A stretch of 61,324 nucleotides of DNA, taken from the NCBI GenBank assembly GCA_021372695.1, contig JAJFTY010000078.1, forward strand, positions 1-61,324, in the 5' to 3' direction. The notes under the pieces were generated by a model that was not told the origin of the DNA, ran no database searches, and saw nothing but the letters and a program-made list of their open reading frames with translations. Of this stretch, positions 10,301 through 17,418 are shown one piece after another (the first letter of the stretch is position 1; each line of letters opens with the position of its first letter). Both the position numbers and the translations under genes were made by a program. The stretch is from Deltaproteobacteria bacterium (GTDB lineage Bacteria; Desulfobacterota; Syntrophia; Syntrophales; UBA5619).

Positions 10301-10800
10301 TCCGCCTGATCCTTAACGTCGCCGGTAGGGCTTGCTCCCGTTGCGGTAGCATCGATAGCCTGAACCAGTGAACCGCTGATTGGCTGATTGGTGACAAGCT
10401 GAAAATCAAGTTTGTCTTCGACCGATTTAGCACCATACTTGCGTTTAAACGAGCGATAGGTCGCGCCAAACTTTTCTACTGTCTTCTTTGCGTGAGAGGC
10501 GCGGAACTCATTGTTCTGATTAGCGATGGAGTATTTGAACTGGGCAAATGTCGTTCGGGCGGCATCCTCGAAATTCGGGCATCGGCCGTAGTAGAACGTC
10601 AGGTCTGCGACCTCGACCGTAGCAGCGGACGCACCGGCCTGATCAGCAGGTGAAGGCCCTTCGACAGCGATTGCGGTCAGGTTAGTGTCGGGCCATAACA
10701 ACTGCGTCGCTTTACGCGCCGTCCAAGCCTCATGAAACTCATGCCCGTCCCGTGACGCCCTGACTTTATCGATTTTCTTCCTTTGTCTTCCAATCCCCAT
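4324..10800 (-). CDS. Giant Avs-like STAND NTPase with N-terminal PD-(D/E)XK nuclease-like domain (antiphage)
   Basis: A 2158-aa protein with the layout of AVAST (Avs) antiphage sensors: N-terminal effector, central STAND NTPase, long helical sensor. Residues about 15-170 resemble a Cap4/DUF4297-type nuclease, with Glu47, Asp66 and the QFK triad at 87-89. Walker A is HATGGVGKT (296-304) and Walker B KLAIFIDAIDN (394-404). The remaining ~1600 residues are alpha-helical and TPR-like by eye, ending in a mixed domain. Known Avs proteins bind phage terminase or portal and then cleave DNA; the target here cannot be read. The start is the ATG at 10800; a TTG 39 bp upstream is possible. Codon use is less GC-biased than neighbours and serine/alanine-rich, consistent with transfer. 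The subfamily was not assigned. Confidence 0.8.
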   Translation of the reverse strand: MGIGRQRKKIDKVRASRDGHEFHEAWTARKATQLLWPDTNLTAIAVEGPSPADQAGASAATVEVADLTFYYGRCPNFEDAARTTFAQFKYSIANQNNEFRASHAKKTVEKFGATYRSFKRKYGAKSVEDKLDFQLVTNQPISGSLVQAIDATATGASPTGDVKDQAEQFAAASGLSGKPLMAFAQKLKIIGRSGSLPQTKDELANLLVDWSATSDPIAAARLGKLRELVRDKAGYAGTDRNLIRRTDVLAALQIGDPKDLLPCAAALVDVGEVLEREQLREAMTRIGSTSTPLLIHATGGVGKTVFMGSLASKVASDHEVVFFDCFGGGAYRSPEDARHLPKRGLIHIANTLAFRGLCDPMLPDSPDVHTLLSTFRRRLTQCLNTISRMIPGRKLAIFIDAIDNAAIAANQASEDSFPIKLLECLDTEPIDGVKLVVSCRTERKPNTYAQFDEFELCPFSKDETGAFLRARLKSVTDIEVNVAQARSGGNPRVLDYLVKAGRGLLDPSEINKDIELDDLIQQRITNALSLATKQGYEEKDLSAFLAGLAVLPPPVPMDEYAAAHGMGLPAIESFASDLSPLLERTNHGLMFRDEPTETLIHKQYATSRDALERVASNLLARQDASVYAARALPRLLHELDDGERLFALAFDDRIPASITSTVGKRNIQYARLKAATLHAALKVDYNSLVRLLVELSTIAEIDQRGANYLLQHPDLVVAAKDVDAQRRLFEIRTDWPGTRHARLAIVNILLGDPTEATRHAHANEEWIQHYRRTDRKDFNRDPFPDQADIAATSFFLISEGRPEGAAGYLTGWRDWFVFEVSQLVLGYTHLAILLGKQPARRATQFIDALSRIGPIAAALSFQELPSSRCKPLCVKLAALCNKETKLDLPQSYSRSKNYDLEDGLRKSAAVALSLGLGAEAQSISQRARHDRPGVWAYRDVLSRTDVFAYTFWVALLAAAKKRAIHEQDILPKELVSVCACIPKTISGKIFRENAKKELSELPRKPRSDDGQTKNVPVNAISYDEQQAAERFLDIRLEPLLTLTRALSAALAASTRTIDKRFVELVEAWEQTRKNHDHYRGGNIDPFFQFLGFDVVLFTLWSRSELKPLSIQRMLTGVHAQMSNASDLVRIIAILAQRTPLHAIAGEQAVKARTMIEKEDEVTYRASLFGALGRAILPASLDESAAFFRNGLEQMDAIGSGDYQFTNELLLFASEMKGDELEERDFHTLSNICELNMGEEPEKFFWGAYGRGMAKAAGMRGLAKLSRWDDRNRIALGNTLLPYLTGLLETGKIDPKDALCLNRLANPVEYFFAGTKEFAKALRAQAGPNAEVIKELITQFEDDNPTIASDETVETLYALADEALGASHDLTKHLEAARDRYETARQGRNAAYGSSSGLDPKARREAAKCNDANREALARIAEATDPADETSLVKAIDGFNAMGNMYDLKGGFFSSLRAKVPFAARGQYVRNVANLEHLFFYWKFAELKDAKEEWGGSSAALAGVYRSLAQPLILAHAHDLVDDGRFSGSNIKEISEFTGVSMAELVLEVIKVFSRPDSTVAGSVWLAFASFICPEADEGQGQLGLKRLLSGDSARIADNVTDGPWKAGCYPADVFAEVAAGLIWRVLGSPHAVDRWRAAHCIRRFVKFGRWDIVDKVVASFDTKAAAPYQAPELAFYYLHARLWLLIALARAAFDHPEQVARYRDLFLAVIKEKDDPHVLMNYFAAKALIACVGRGKLTLDTVSLKIVHNAEKSPHPRLRKKSRNGGDFYQGRPKSVPEPSFRFHLEYDFNKHDVDNLGRVFGRGCWEVDDMISSIAQKIDPAMTSMYEDAGRESRGQNSRGITTSFDGYGQQLGWHALFIAAGKLLAAHPVTDDWWYEDDPWRDWLGRYVLTRKDGLWLSDGTDRTPHDASVRLLESKKKGLVITGDQKKIIGLAAVDIEKGVGKELIVQGRWYSSDGVEIGISSALVPPQKAKQFAKKLIREKPMLAWVPAFQGGEDDDGYLRGDKKEYSPWIVCPFGEARLDEHDPYGVPFANFRPRLAQEYSEFCKLTQQDAFGCFWKNNRGTLSLRAQAWGRAETNREEGPHPGLRLLCTSSVLNKVLRKYDKDLLLLVKLQRYKRDTYRGSGRFSHSIVVVLIDKSLNVKYFKGRVNYPNKSD

Positions 10801-11212
10801 ATTCAATTCCAATACGCTGAGATCGGCTATGAATGTCAACCGGTAGTATCCAGAATCTTACCCGAATTCAATAAACTGGCTAGGTGATCCGACTCGTGCT
10901 TTGTATTTAGAAGCCGGGACATCCCGTTTTCGACATTGTTCACCTTCACGTCAACCGGACACTATATGCCCTGAAACCTGGCGCGGTTTCATTGCACGGC
11001 ATTCTGCAAATCAGACCATTCATGCCAACGTCGTGTTATCGCCGGCAATGTTTTGGAGACCATCTATCGAAACCGGCTACCTAACGGAAACGCCTCCCTT
11101 ATCTCGGAGCAATTATTCACGCGGTTATAAGACTCAGATATACGATATCATTGAAATATTACCGATGGCGCCTATCATTTTGACCTCGCGCCACTCCAGT
11201 GATCCTGCGAAC
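10801..11212. other. Intergenic region upstream of the Avs-like gene
   Basis: About 410 bp between the parB-like gene and the Avs-like gene. It is more AT-rich than the catabolic region. No gene, terminator or repeat was recognised. The Avs promoter must lie here if the gene is transcribed on its own. Confidence 0.5.
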
Positions 11213-12013
11213 TCACATCGGCTTTTTCCGGTTATTCACCGCCCGGGGGATCGCCTCGTCGAGGGCGTCCTTCAGGGAGTTCATCGCCTCGATCATCATG
11301 GTCCGCTCCTCCGCGGTGAAGTCGGGGAATTCCAGGTCGCCGACTTTGCTTGCCATGCCGCCGATGCTGTTGGTGATGGCCTCTGCCTTGGTCCGCTTTT
11401 TCTCCGCCGGGGCAGGGGTTCCGGCCTCCTTCGCGGCGATCCTGGCCTGCAACTCCCGGTATTTCGTGAACTGGGTCACCATGCTCCGCTGCTGTTTCTT
11501 CCGGGCGATCTCGACGAGGACGTTCCTGGGAACGGAGGGATCCTGGCGGCATTGGTCCCGGATCTCCTTGGGGAGCCGGTTGAGGGAGAGGGCCTTCGAG
11601 ATCACGGGCTGCGATTTTCCAATGATGGCAGCCACTTGTTCCTGAGTGTAGGCATGATCGTCCAGGAGCCTCTGGAGGGCCTCGGCCTCCTCCACGGGAT
11701 TGAGGTCCTGGCGGAGGAGATTCTCCACGAGCGCGATCTCGGCGCAGTTTCCACCGTCGACGAAGACGGCCGGGACTGCGGCAAGGCCCGCCAGGCGCGC
11801 CGCGGCGCAGCGCCTCTCACCGGCGACGGCGTAGACGAGGCTGGTCGCCGGGTCCTGCCGGCAGACCACGGGCTCGATGATCCCCATCTGCCTGACGGAG
11901 GCGGTCAGTTCCTCAAGGGCCGCGGGATCGATGTATTTGCGGGGTTGACTGGGGTCGGGCTGAATCTCGGCCAGGGGCACCATGTAGAGTTGATTTTTTT
12001 CGTACGTCGCCAT
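11213..12013 (-). CDS. ParB/Spo0J-like nuclease-domain protein
   Basis: A 266-aa ParB-family protein. The N-terminal ParB/sulfiredoxin-like domain is clear: PLAEIQPDPSQPRKYID near residues 11-30, SVRQMGIIEPV, and the CTP-binding AGERRCAAARLAGL (box II) near 68-82. A central HTH-type segment follows (YTQEQVAAIIGKSQPVISKAL), then a divergent helical tail ending NNRKKPM. No parA is adjacent, so a role in chromosome or plasmid partition is not supported; many solitary ParB-like proteins act as regulators. The start ATG follows a strong AAGGAGG. The leader contains a dispersed repeat, and a decayed second copy of the first codons plus leader lies near 44.8-45.2 kb. Confidence 0.85.
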   Translation of the reverse strand: MATYEKNQLYMVPLAEIQPDPSQPRKYIDPAALEELTASVRQMGIIEPVVCRQDPATSLVYAVAGERRCAAARLAGLAAVPAVFVDGGNCAEIALVENLLRQDLNPVEEAEALQRLLDDHAYTQEQVAAIIGKSQPVISKALSLNRLPKEIRDQCRQDPSVPRNVLVEIARKKQQRSMVTQFTKYRELQARIAAKEAGTPAPAEKKRTKAEAITNSIGGMASKVGDLEFPDFTAEERTMMIEAMNSLKDALDEAIPRAVNNRKKPM

Positions 12014-12290
12014 GATCAGTTCCTCCTTTCTTGAAAGAAAAACCGGGGTTGGGCATGACAAAGGATCAGCCCCCACCCTCGCCCTCCCCCGCCAGGGGGA
12101 GGGAATGCAAGAAGAATTCAGCCCCGAAGGGCGCGGCGACAGAGGAAGAGAGCGGCGGCATGCCGGGTCGGCCGGCAAACGCTAAAGATATCCAGTTGGT
12201 TCGTTTGGGTGACGATACAGAAAAGCCGGGGGGATATCAAGAAAAAACAGGGGCATGTTCTCCCCCCGGGGCCAGGCCGAGCTAAAACCC
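12014..12290. other. Intergenic leader between phosphoesterase and parB-like gene
   Basis: About 275 bp containing copy 1 of the leader repeat and, nearer the parB start, a C/T-rich stretch. A weak G/C hairpin followed by a T run (minus strand, near 12240-12275) just after the phosphoesterase stop might terminate transcription but has only four or five pairs. Confidence 0.4.
12131..12246 (-). repeat. Dispersed leader repeat, copy 1 (upstream of parB-like gene)
   Basis: About 115 bp shared with 16338-16449 and 45063-45176. On the plus strand all copies hold GCGGCGACA...GCTAAAGATATC...GACGATAC.GAAAAGCC....GATATCAAG. Each copy sits 5' of a minus-strand gene. On the minus strand CCGGC near the 5' side could pair with GCCGG about 55 bases later, and GATATC occurs twice. 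No known riboswitch class was recognised. Confidence 0.7.
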
Positions 12291-14066
12291 CTACTCCATG
12301 GGTGAGCCGTAATCGGCGATCTTCGCCTGCATTTCGGGGGTCAATTGTTTCACGAGCTCTGCATTGTACGCCTGGGACGTGGTATCCGCGAGGATGGCGG
12401 GGGTGGCGCCGAATATCCGCGCGGCACCGATGGCATACCCCCGCGACTTTGCCGCCGGCGATCCGGCTGCAACCGCGGGATCGACGTTGGTGATCATGAT
12501 CGAAATGGTATTGTCGCTGTTGCGGCGGATGTCGAAGGTGCGGAGCTGCTGGGGGAAATCGCGGAGCGATGCGGTCTCGACCTCCCAGAAGCTGTTTTCC
12601 GGCCCCTGGCCCGCGATCGCCGGATCATACGGTTGGGGGGTGACGGTGTTCAGGTGGCGATGTCCCGAGATCCACAGGATGAGATTCGGATAGGTGTGGA
12701 GGGTGGCGAGCAGAGAATCTTCAAAGGCATGGTCGTAGAAATTATATACCGGCGTCGCCACGGCGAGGCTCCGCTGCGGTTTGATCGGGATATGGGCCGC
12801 GATGATCATGAGCTTGTCCTCGTCCTGACCCTTCTGGAGTTCGCTGGTGAGCCAGTCGAGACGGGTTTGGTCAAGACCGCCGGAGCCGACATACAGCGCC
12901 TGTGTCAACGCTTCATTTTTCTTGTCGGTATCGTCCAGCACGATGACCTTGATCGGCATGTCCGACTTCGGCTCGAAGGTGTAGCAGGCAAAGTCGTTGT
13001 CGAGGCTGCTCTGGGTGAAGCCGTGGCCGGCCGGGATCGTCGTGGTCGTGAAGAATTCTCTCATCCAGTTCAGGCTCGAGGACTCATCCGTAGCGAGGGC
13101 GCGGCGGTCCGCGTCGGCGATGACCGTGGGGGGCACGGGAAAATTCTCCTGCGGCCCCGCGCCGATGACGTTGCCGTAAGGCGTCGAGCCGTCGACCACA
13201 CCCATATAGGCTTCGGTTTTATTGACAAAATCAGGATCTGCGAGATTGAATTTGATGTTGAGGATGGTATTCCCGATATGGGCCTGCCGGGTTTTTGCGT
13301 TCTCGTAGGCAATGCCTGACCAGTACTGATCGTGGTTGCCGATGACCTGATACCAGGGGATCGTCCTGTCGAGCCCGGCGGCCTGGTATGGTTTCTGGTA
13401 GTCGATGGTGTCGGCGCCGGCATGGGCGCCGGAGCTAGGGGTGATGACCTTGCCGTCCAGGACATCGATGTACCATCGGAGCTCGTTATACTGGTCGTTG
13501 TTGATCGTGTCGCCGAGCGAGATGCCGAAATCGAACGGCGTTTTTTTATGCAAGGCGTTGATCGTCTGGACGGCGGCGTCGAGGACGTGGGTGGACGAGA
13601 GGATGACCGGTGAATAGGATGACACGAAAAGCCCCGCAGACGTTGGGCCGAACGCTGCGCTCCAGCCGGGGTTGATCGGCTGAGCCGGGGATTCCTTGTC
13701 GGTGATGTGAATGTCGCTCAGGGAAAAGAAGGTCAAAAGACGCGCGGCATTGGGCGCCCCCGCATAGCCGGGCGCAAGTTCGGTCCGCTTTACGGAGGTC
13801 AGGCCGACCCCTGCCCGCCAGCCGCTGTAACCGTATTCCTCATACAGCGATACGTCCCGCGGGTTGATCTGAGGCGTGTCTGCGGAAGAGAGCCCCACGG
13901 GGAGGATCTGCTGCTCCGCGGTCGTTGAAACATCCCCGGCGATCGGCCATCCGGCAACCTGCGGGCGCGCGGTATTGTCACTGCCACATGCAGCCAGGTG
14001 CAAGGGGAGAACCAGGGCAAAAAACAACCTGAAAAGTTTTAGATTTCCGTAGCGCAATTTGTTCAA
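12291..14066 (-). CDS. Lipoprotein metallophosphoesterase (TIGR03768-like)
   Basis: A 591-aa exported calcineurin-like phosphoesterase. The N terminus carries a lipoprotein signal ending LHLAACGS (Cys27). Metal-binding motifs appear in order: FSLSDIHITD, GDTINND, GNHDQYW, AAHIPI and SGHRHLN, the full dinuclear metal set. The length and the insert between GDTIN and GNHD match the TIGR03768 group of bacterial phosphoesterases. The substrate is unknown. The start is TTG at 14066 after AAAGGAAA; no ATG gives a complete signal peptide. It follows the omptin-like gene by 43 bp on the same strand and may be cotranscribed. Confidence 0.87.
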   Translation of the reverse strand: MNKLRYGNLKLFRLFFALVLPLHLAACGSDNTARPQVAGWPIAGDVSTTAEQQILPVGLSSADTPQINPRDVSLYEEYGYSGWRAGVGLTSVKRTELAPGYAGAPNAARLLTFFSLSDIHITDKESPAQPINPGWSAAFGPTSAGLFVSSYSPVILSSTHVLDAAVQTINALHKKTPFDFGISLGDTINNDQYNELRWYIDVLDGKVITPSSGAHAGADTIDYQKPYQAAGLDRTIPWYQVIGNHDQYWSGIAYENAKTRQAHIGNTILNIKFNLADPDFVNKTEAYMGVVDGSTPYGNVIGAGPQENFPVPPTVIADADRRALATDESSSLNWMREFFTTTTIPAGHGFTQSSLDNDFACYTFEPKSDMPIKVIVLDDTDKKNEALTQALYVGSGGLDQTRLDWLTSELQKGQDEDKLMIIAAHIPIKPQRSLAVATPVYNFYDHAFEDSLLATLHTYPNLILWISGHRHLNTVTPQPYDPAIAGQGPENSFWEVETASLRDFPQQLRTFDIRRNSDNTISIMITNVDPAVAAGSPAAKSRGYAIGAARIFGATPAILADTTSQAYNAELVKQLTPEMQAKIADYGSPME

Positions 14067-14109
14067 TTTCCTTTCCCGGCGTTCTTTTCGCCGACGGTTT
14101 TGCGGACGC

Positions 14110-15129
14110 TTAAAACAGATACTCCAGACTCATCATGAGGCTCATCTGTTCCGACCATACCTTGACCCCGTGATCGGAACTCTCATTTTCGCCGAATGCA
14201 TCGTTCACCCACCGATGGGTACCCGTGGTCCGGATCAGAAGGTATTCCGCTTCCACGCCCGCCGTGATGCTTTGGGTCAGGCCGGCTTTGATGCCCAGGG
14301 AGGCATGCCACGCGTCACCGCGCGTCTTTTCGTAGGTCCAGCGATTCCCTTCCCGGAGCAGGTGATGATCGCCATTGTCCCCATCGACATAGGCCCAATC
14401 CAACTGGCCGAATAATTTCGACCGCGGAATCTTCAGATGCCTTTCCAGGTCATAGGCCGCTCGTATCCCCAGAAAATATTGCCAGTAGTTCTGCTCGAAG
14501 CTGATCGCATCGCCCGGGAGGGGGTACGGAGGGGTGGTGTCTCCCGGGGCCGGATAAGTCTGGAGGCCGTTATGGGCCACAAGATTGAACCGCTGCCAAC
14601 GGAGCCCGGCCACCGGCCGCAGATCGAGCCAGACCGGCATTCCCAGCCAGTCCGAAACCTTCAGGTCTACATCGCCCCGGACCATATAGCTTGGCTCCAT
14701 GCGGCATTGCGACTCCGAGTAGACCGTCAGGACGCCCGGTTTTGCATCGTCATCCCAGTCCGAGTCCTTGAACGAACCGTCCGATTCGCCGGATACATTG
14801 GTCATGACTTCTATACCGGCGGAAATGCGGGAAAAGCTGCGCCGGAGTTCCCCTCCGGCCCACCAGGTGTTCAGGGGAAATTCCAACCGGCTGAGGGGGG
14901 CTTGATTCGGAGGCAAGGGATTGCCGAATTCATAGGAGGTATGGCTTCCGAAATAGCGTTTGACGTGCAGTTCGGCCGACCATGTCTTTTCCGGGGCCGA
15001 TGGCTTTTCATCTTCTGCCATCGTGACCGCCGGGAAGCCCGCCAACACCAGCAACATCGTCAGTGTAAAGGCCAGGCAATGCTGCTCAAAAACGTTTCTG
15101 ATCCCACTTCTACTGCGAAAAAAATTCAT
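14110..15129 (-). CDS. Omptin-family outer-membrane aspartyl protease
   Basis: A 339-aa beta-barrel protein with a cleavable signal (cleavage likely after Ala38, VTMA-ED) and a C-terminal Phe (SLEYLF), typical of outer-membrane porin-fold proteins. It matches omptins (OmpT/Pla): Asp122 and Asp124 in KDSDWDDD correspond to the OmpT Asp83/Asp85 pair, and Asp254/His256 in GDNGDHH correspond to Asp210/His212. The middle (WLDLRPVAGLRWQRF, then a loop and SFEQNYWQYFLG) also follows the omptin order. Omptins cleave peptides between basic residues at the cell surface. Family length is about 300 aa. The start MNFFRS is chosen for its signal; upstream ATGs exist. Omptins are best known in Enterobacteria, so this is an outlier. 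Confidence 0.82.
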   Translation of the reverse strand: MNFFRSRSGIRNVFEQHCLAFTLTMLLVLAGFPAVTMAEDEKPSAPEKTWSAELHVKRYFGSHTSYEFGNPLPPNQAPLSRLEFPLNTWWAGGELRRSFSRISAGIEVMTNVSGESDGSFKDSDWDDDAKPGVLTVYSESQCRMEPSYMVRGDVDLKVSDWLGMPVWLDLRPVAGLRWQRFNLVAHNGLQTYPAPGDTTPPYPLPGDAISFEQNYWQYFLGIRAAYDLERHLKIPRSKLFGQLDWAYVDGDNGDHHLLREGNRWTYEKTRGDAWHASLGIKAGLTQSITAGVEAEYLLIRTTGTHRWVNDAFGENESSDHGVKVWSEQMSLMMSLEYLF

Positions 15130-15476
15130 TACGGCCCTTCTATCCTGCGCAGGCTCCGAATCCGTTTCAGCAAGCGCGGGACCATGGGGATTTGCAATAG
15201 TTGTGCCTGAAGCCCGGAATTGATGATTCCACAGGATTTCAGATAGATAGAAGAGCACAGCATTGACGGGACGACTTTCTGCCCCGGGCATCGTCAATAT
15301 TCTGTCGTTTTTTGGGTGGCAGCGTCATCGTTCAAGCAGGTATCGTCCGGGAGTACAGTCCCCCGTCCGGTGCCGACACCTTCCAAAAGACTCCGGCCCA
15401 CCGAGAAAGGATCACGACTTGGCTGAACCCATCGAGGGAGAGGGGAAGTTGCCCTCGCTATCTCCAGCAGACCCAC
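15130..15476. other. Intergenic region between amidohydrolase and omptin genes
   Basis: About 345 bp. It contains some C-rich segments and short repeats of TCCGG type but no supported gene, terminator or known RNA. It is presumably the 5' region of the omptin gene. Confidence 0.4.
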
Positions 15477-16316
15477 TCAGAATCCATAGAGTTCAACGGG
15501 GTTGTCGACCAGGATTCGGTTCCGGACGGCTTCGTCATCCACCCAATCGAGAAGCAGGTCGAGCAGATCCGCTTCGTCCGGTCGATTCTTCTGCCCCGGA
15601 TGGGGCCAATTGCTGGCCCACAGCATCCGCTCGGGTGCGGCCTTGGCCAGCGCCCGAGCCTCGGGAGCGACATCGGCCCACTCCGGGGCCCCGGATACCG
15701 AAGATTCATAGGGGGCCGACAGCTTGACCCAGCACCGGCCGCTTTCCAGAAGCCGCAGCAGCGCCTTGAAGGCCGGATCATCGGTCGCTACCGGTCCCAT
15801 GAACCGCCCCACATGATCCACCACCAGCCTGCCCGGAAGCCGTTTCAGCATCGCCTCCCGTGCGGGGAATTCCCTTCCGTTCATCTGGAGCTGGATGTGC
15901 CAGCCGAAATGGTGCACCCGGCCGGCCACCTCTTCCAGCATCTCCCAGGGCACGGCGCCTCCGGGGAGCATATGAAACCGCGCGCCCCGGACACCCAGCC
16001 GGGTCAGACGGTCCAGCTCGGCATTGCCGGTGGAGGTATCTACCGCCATGACCCCCCGGGCATTTTCGCCGATGGCCTTCATCGCCGCCAGTTGACAGGC
16101 GTTGTCCATGCCATAGGTGGTCGGCTGGACGACAACCACCCGCTCCAGGTTCAGCCGCTTTTGCAGCGCCCGGTATTCGTCCACCCAGGCATCGGGGGGC
16201 GTCATGAGCGCCGTGGGAGCTGAAGGGAATGCGGCATTGTAGAAATGGATATGGCTGTCGCAGGCCCCTTTGGGGGCGGTCAGACGGGGGGGGTTCTTTG
16301 CATCCGATGAATCCAT
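15477..16316 (-). CDS. Amidohydrolase-family (PF04909) metal-dependent hydrolase
   Basis: A 279-aa TIM-barrel hydrolase of the amidohydrolase-2/ACMSD group, close in layout to lactone hydrolases acting on pyrone or muconolactone-like acids. Seen: N-terminal CDSHIHFYN (HxH), VVVQPTTYG, DHVGRFMG, and ASNWPHPGQ near the end. In the last motif Asn replaces the more usual Asp. The start ATG at 16316 lies 8 bases after GAGGAGG. The leader carries copy 2 of the dispersed repeat. It is 147 bp downstream of the RluA-type gene. The substrate is unknown; the hydrolase of the catabolic cluster at 27.1 kb is only distantly similar. Confidence 0.8.
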   Translation of the reverse strand: MDSSDAKNPPRLTAPKGACDSHIHFYNAAFPSAPTALMTPPDAWVDEYRALQKRLNLERVVVVQPTTYGMDNACQLAAMKAIGENARGVMAVDTSTGNAELDRLTRLGVRGARFHMLPGGAVPWEMLEEVAGRVHHFGWHIQLQMNGREFPAREAMLKRLPGRLVVDHVGRFMGPVATDDPAFKALLRLLESGRCWVKLSAPYESSVSGAPEWADVAPEARALAKAAPERMLWASNWPHPGQKNRPDEADLLDLLLDWVDDEAVRNRILVDNPVELYGF

Positions 16317-16337
16317 TTTCATCCCTCCTCGGTTGGG

Positions 16338-16449
16338 GTGCGGCGACAGAGGATGAGATCGAATCATCGCCGGGCCGGCTTGCATTCGCTAAAGATATCA
16401 GCTTAGTCCGTTTGGAAGACGATACCGAAAAACCAGGGGGATATCAAGG
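16338..16449 (-). repeat. Dispersed leader repeat, copy 2 (upstream of amidohydrolase)
   Basis: Same element as at 12131-12246 and 45063-45176. It ends within 25 bp of the amidohydrolase start codon on the minus strand. Compared with copy 1 the plus-strand frame KDI-LVRL-DDTEKPGGYQ is preserved, with five of eight codon differences synonymous. Confidence 0.7.
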
Positions 16450-16463
16450 GGCAAATACGATCA

Positions 16464-17414
16464 TCACGAGCACGTCAGAGGCCGCCGGGAAGCGATGCAT
16501 TCGGAAAACATGGCGGGAAGGGGTGCGCGGATGACCATCTCCTGTTTTGTTCGCGGGTGCCGGAAGACCATCTTCGCGTTGTGCAAGGCTCCCCGCGGCA
16601 GAATCAGGAGCTTTTCGATTTCCGGGGTGAGCCCCTGTTTGACAAAGGTCAGAAAGGCGGTCTCGTCTTTTCCGTATAATTTGTCGCCGACGATGGGAAA
16701 ACCCGCGGAAAGAAGATGCGCGCGAATCTGGTGCAGCCTCCCGGTTTCGGGGAAGCACCGGACCAGCGAAATGTCGCCCGCAACAAGCACTTTCCTGAAC
16801 CGTGTCCGGGCCCTTTCCGTTCCGCCGCTCCAGGCCCTGCGCTTCTTTCTCACCTCAGAGCCGGCATCCGGCCCCAGGGGCAGCTCCACGATCATCTCGC
16901 CGCCGGGGAAATTTCCGTGCACGAGGGCGAGATACTCCTTCGTGCCTTGCGAAATCGCGTCGGCCAAGCTCTCCACACCCTGAGAATCGAAGGCGAGGAG
17001 AATGACCCCCGAGGTTTCACGATCGAGGCGATGCACCGGATAGAGCTTGCGCCCGAAACGCTTTTCCAGCAGATAAACGAGCGTGTTGTTGAAATACCGT
17101 CCCGCGGGGTGCACCGGCAGATTTCCCGTCTTGTCCACCGCAACGAACCCTTCATCTGCATAGAGCAGGTGGATGCCTGCATCGACCGGCGGCTCCACGA
17201 TCCCGCTTCCGTCGTAAGCGAGAATGTCGTCCTCTTTCAGGCTCGCCGCAGGATTGCGGGCAATTTCACCATTGAGGGACACCTTTCCACCCAGAATCTC
17301 TCTTTGCCATTGATCGTCCGTGAAATAGGTGAATCGCCGGGCGCAATAGCCGGCAAGAGTCGCCGTCTCCTGAAGACGGGAAACCGTTGTCGTGATGATT
17401 CTCGTTCTGGTCAT
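16464..17414 (-). CDS. RluA-family pseudouridine synthase
   Basis: A 316-aa pseudouridine synthase that modifies rRNA or tRNA uridines. The N-terminal part looks like an S4-type RNA-binding domain (GGKVSLNGEIARNPAASLKEDD). The catalytic motif HRLDRETSGVILLA near residues 124-137 holds the conserved Asp. The C-terminal RCFPETGRLHQIRAHL and GFPIVGDKLYG motifs complete the RluA/RluD pattern. The length fits the family. The exact target base cannot be assigned. The ATG at 17414 lies almost against the inverted-repeat element at 17419-17623, so its promoter may lie within that element. Confidence 0.9.
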   Translation of the reverse strand: MTRTRIITTTVSRLQETATLAGYCARRFTYFTDDQWQREILGGKVSLNGEIARNPAASLKEDDILAYDGSGIVEPPVDAGIHLLYADEGFVAVDKTGNLPVHPAGRYFNNTLVYLLEKRFGRKLYPVHRLDRETSGVILLAFDSQGVESLADAISQGTKEYLALVHGNFPGGEMIVELPLGPDAGSEVRKKRRAWSGGTERARTRFRKVLVAGDISLVRCFPETGRLHQIRAHLLSAGFPIVGDKLYGKDETAFLTFVKQGLTPEIEKLLILPRGALHNAKMVFRHPRTKQEMVIRAPLPAMFSECIASRRPLTCS

Positions 17415-17418
17415 ATTA

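Noticed and set aside
11213..12013. ParB-like gene as sign of a replication origin or plasmid
   Set aside because: No parA, parS cluster, replication gene or GC-skew information is available, and solitary ParB-like proteins are common on chromosomes.
12131..12246. Leader repeat as a known riboswitch (c-di-GMP, cobalamin, TPP, SAM, fluoride, ZTP classes)
   Set aside because: Some bases recall c-di-GMP-I elements (GACG...AAAAGCC), but the conserved cores of these classes are not present in order on either strand.
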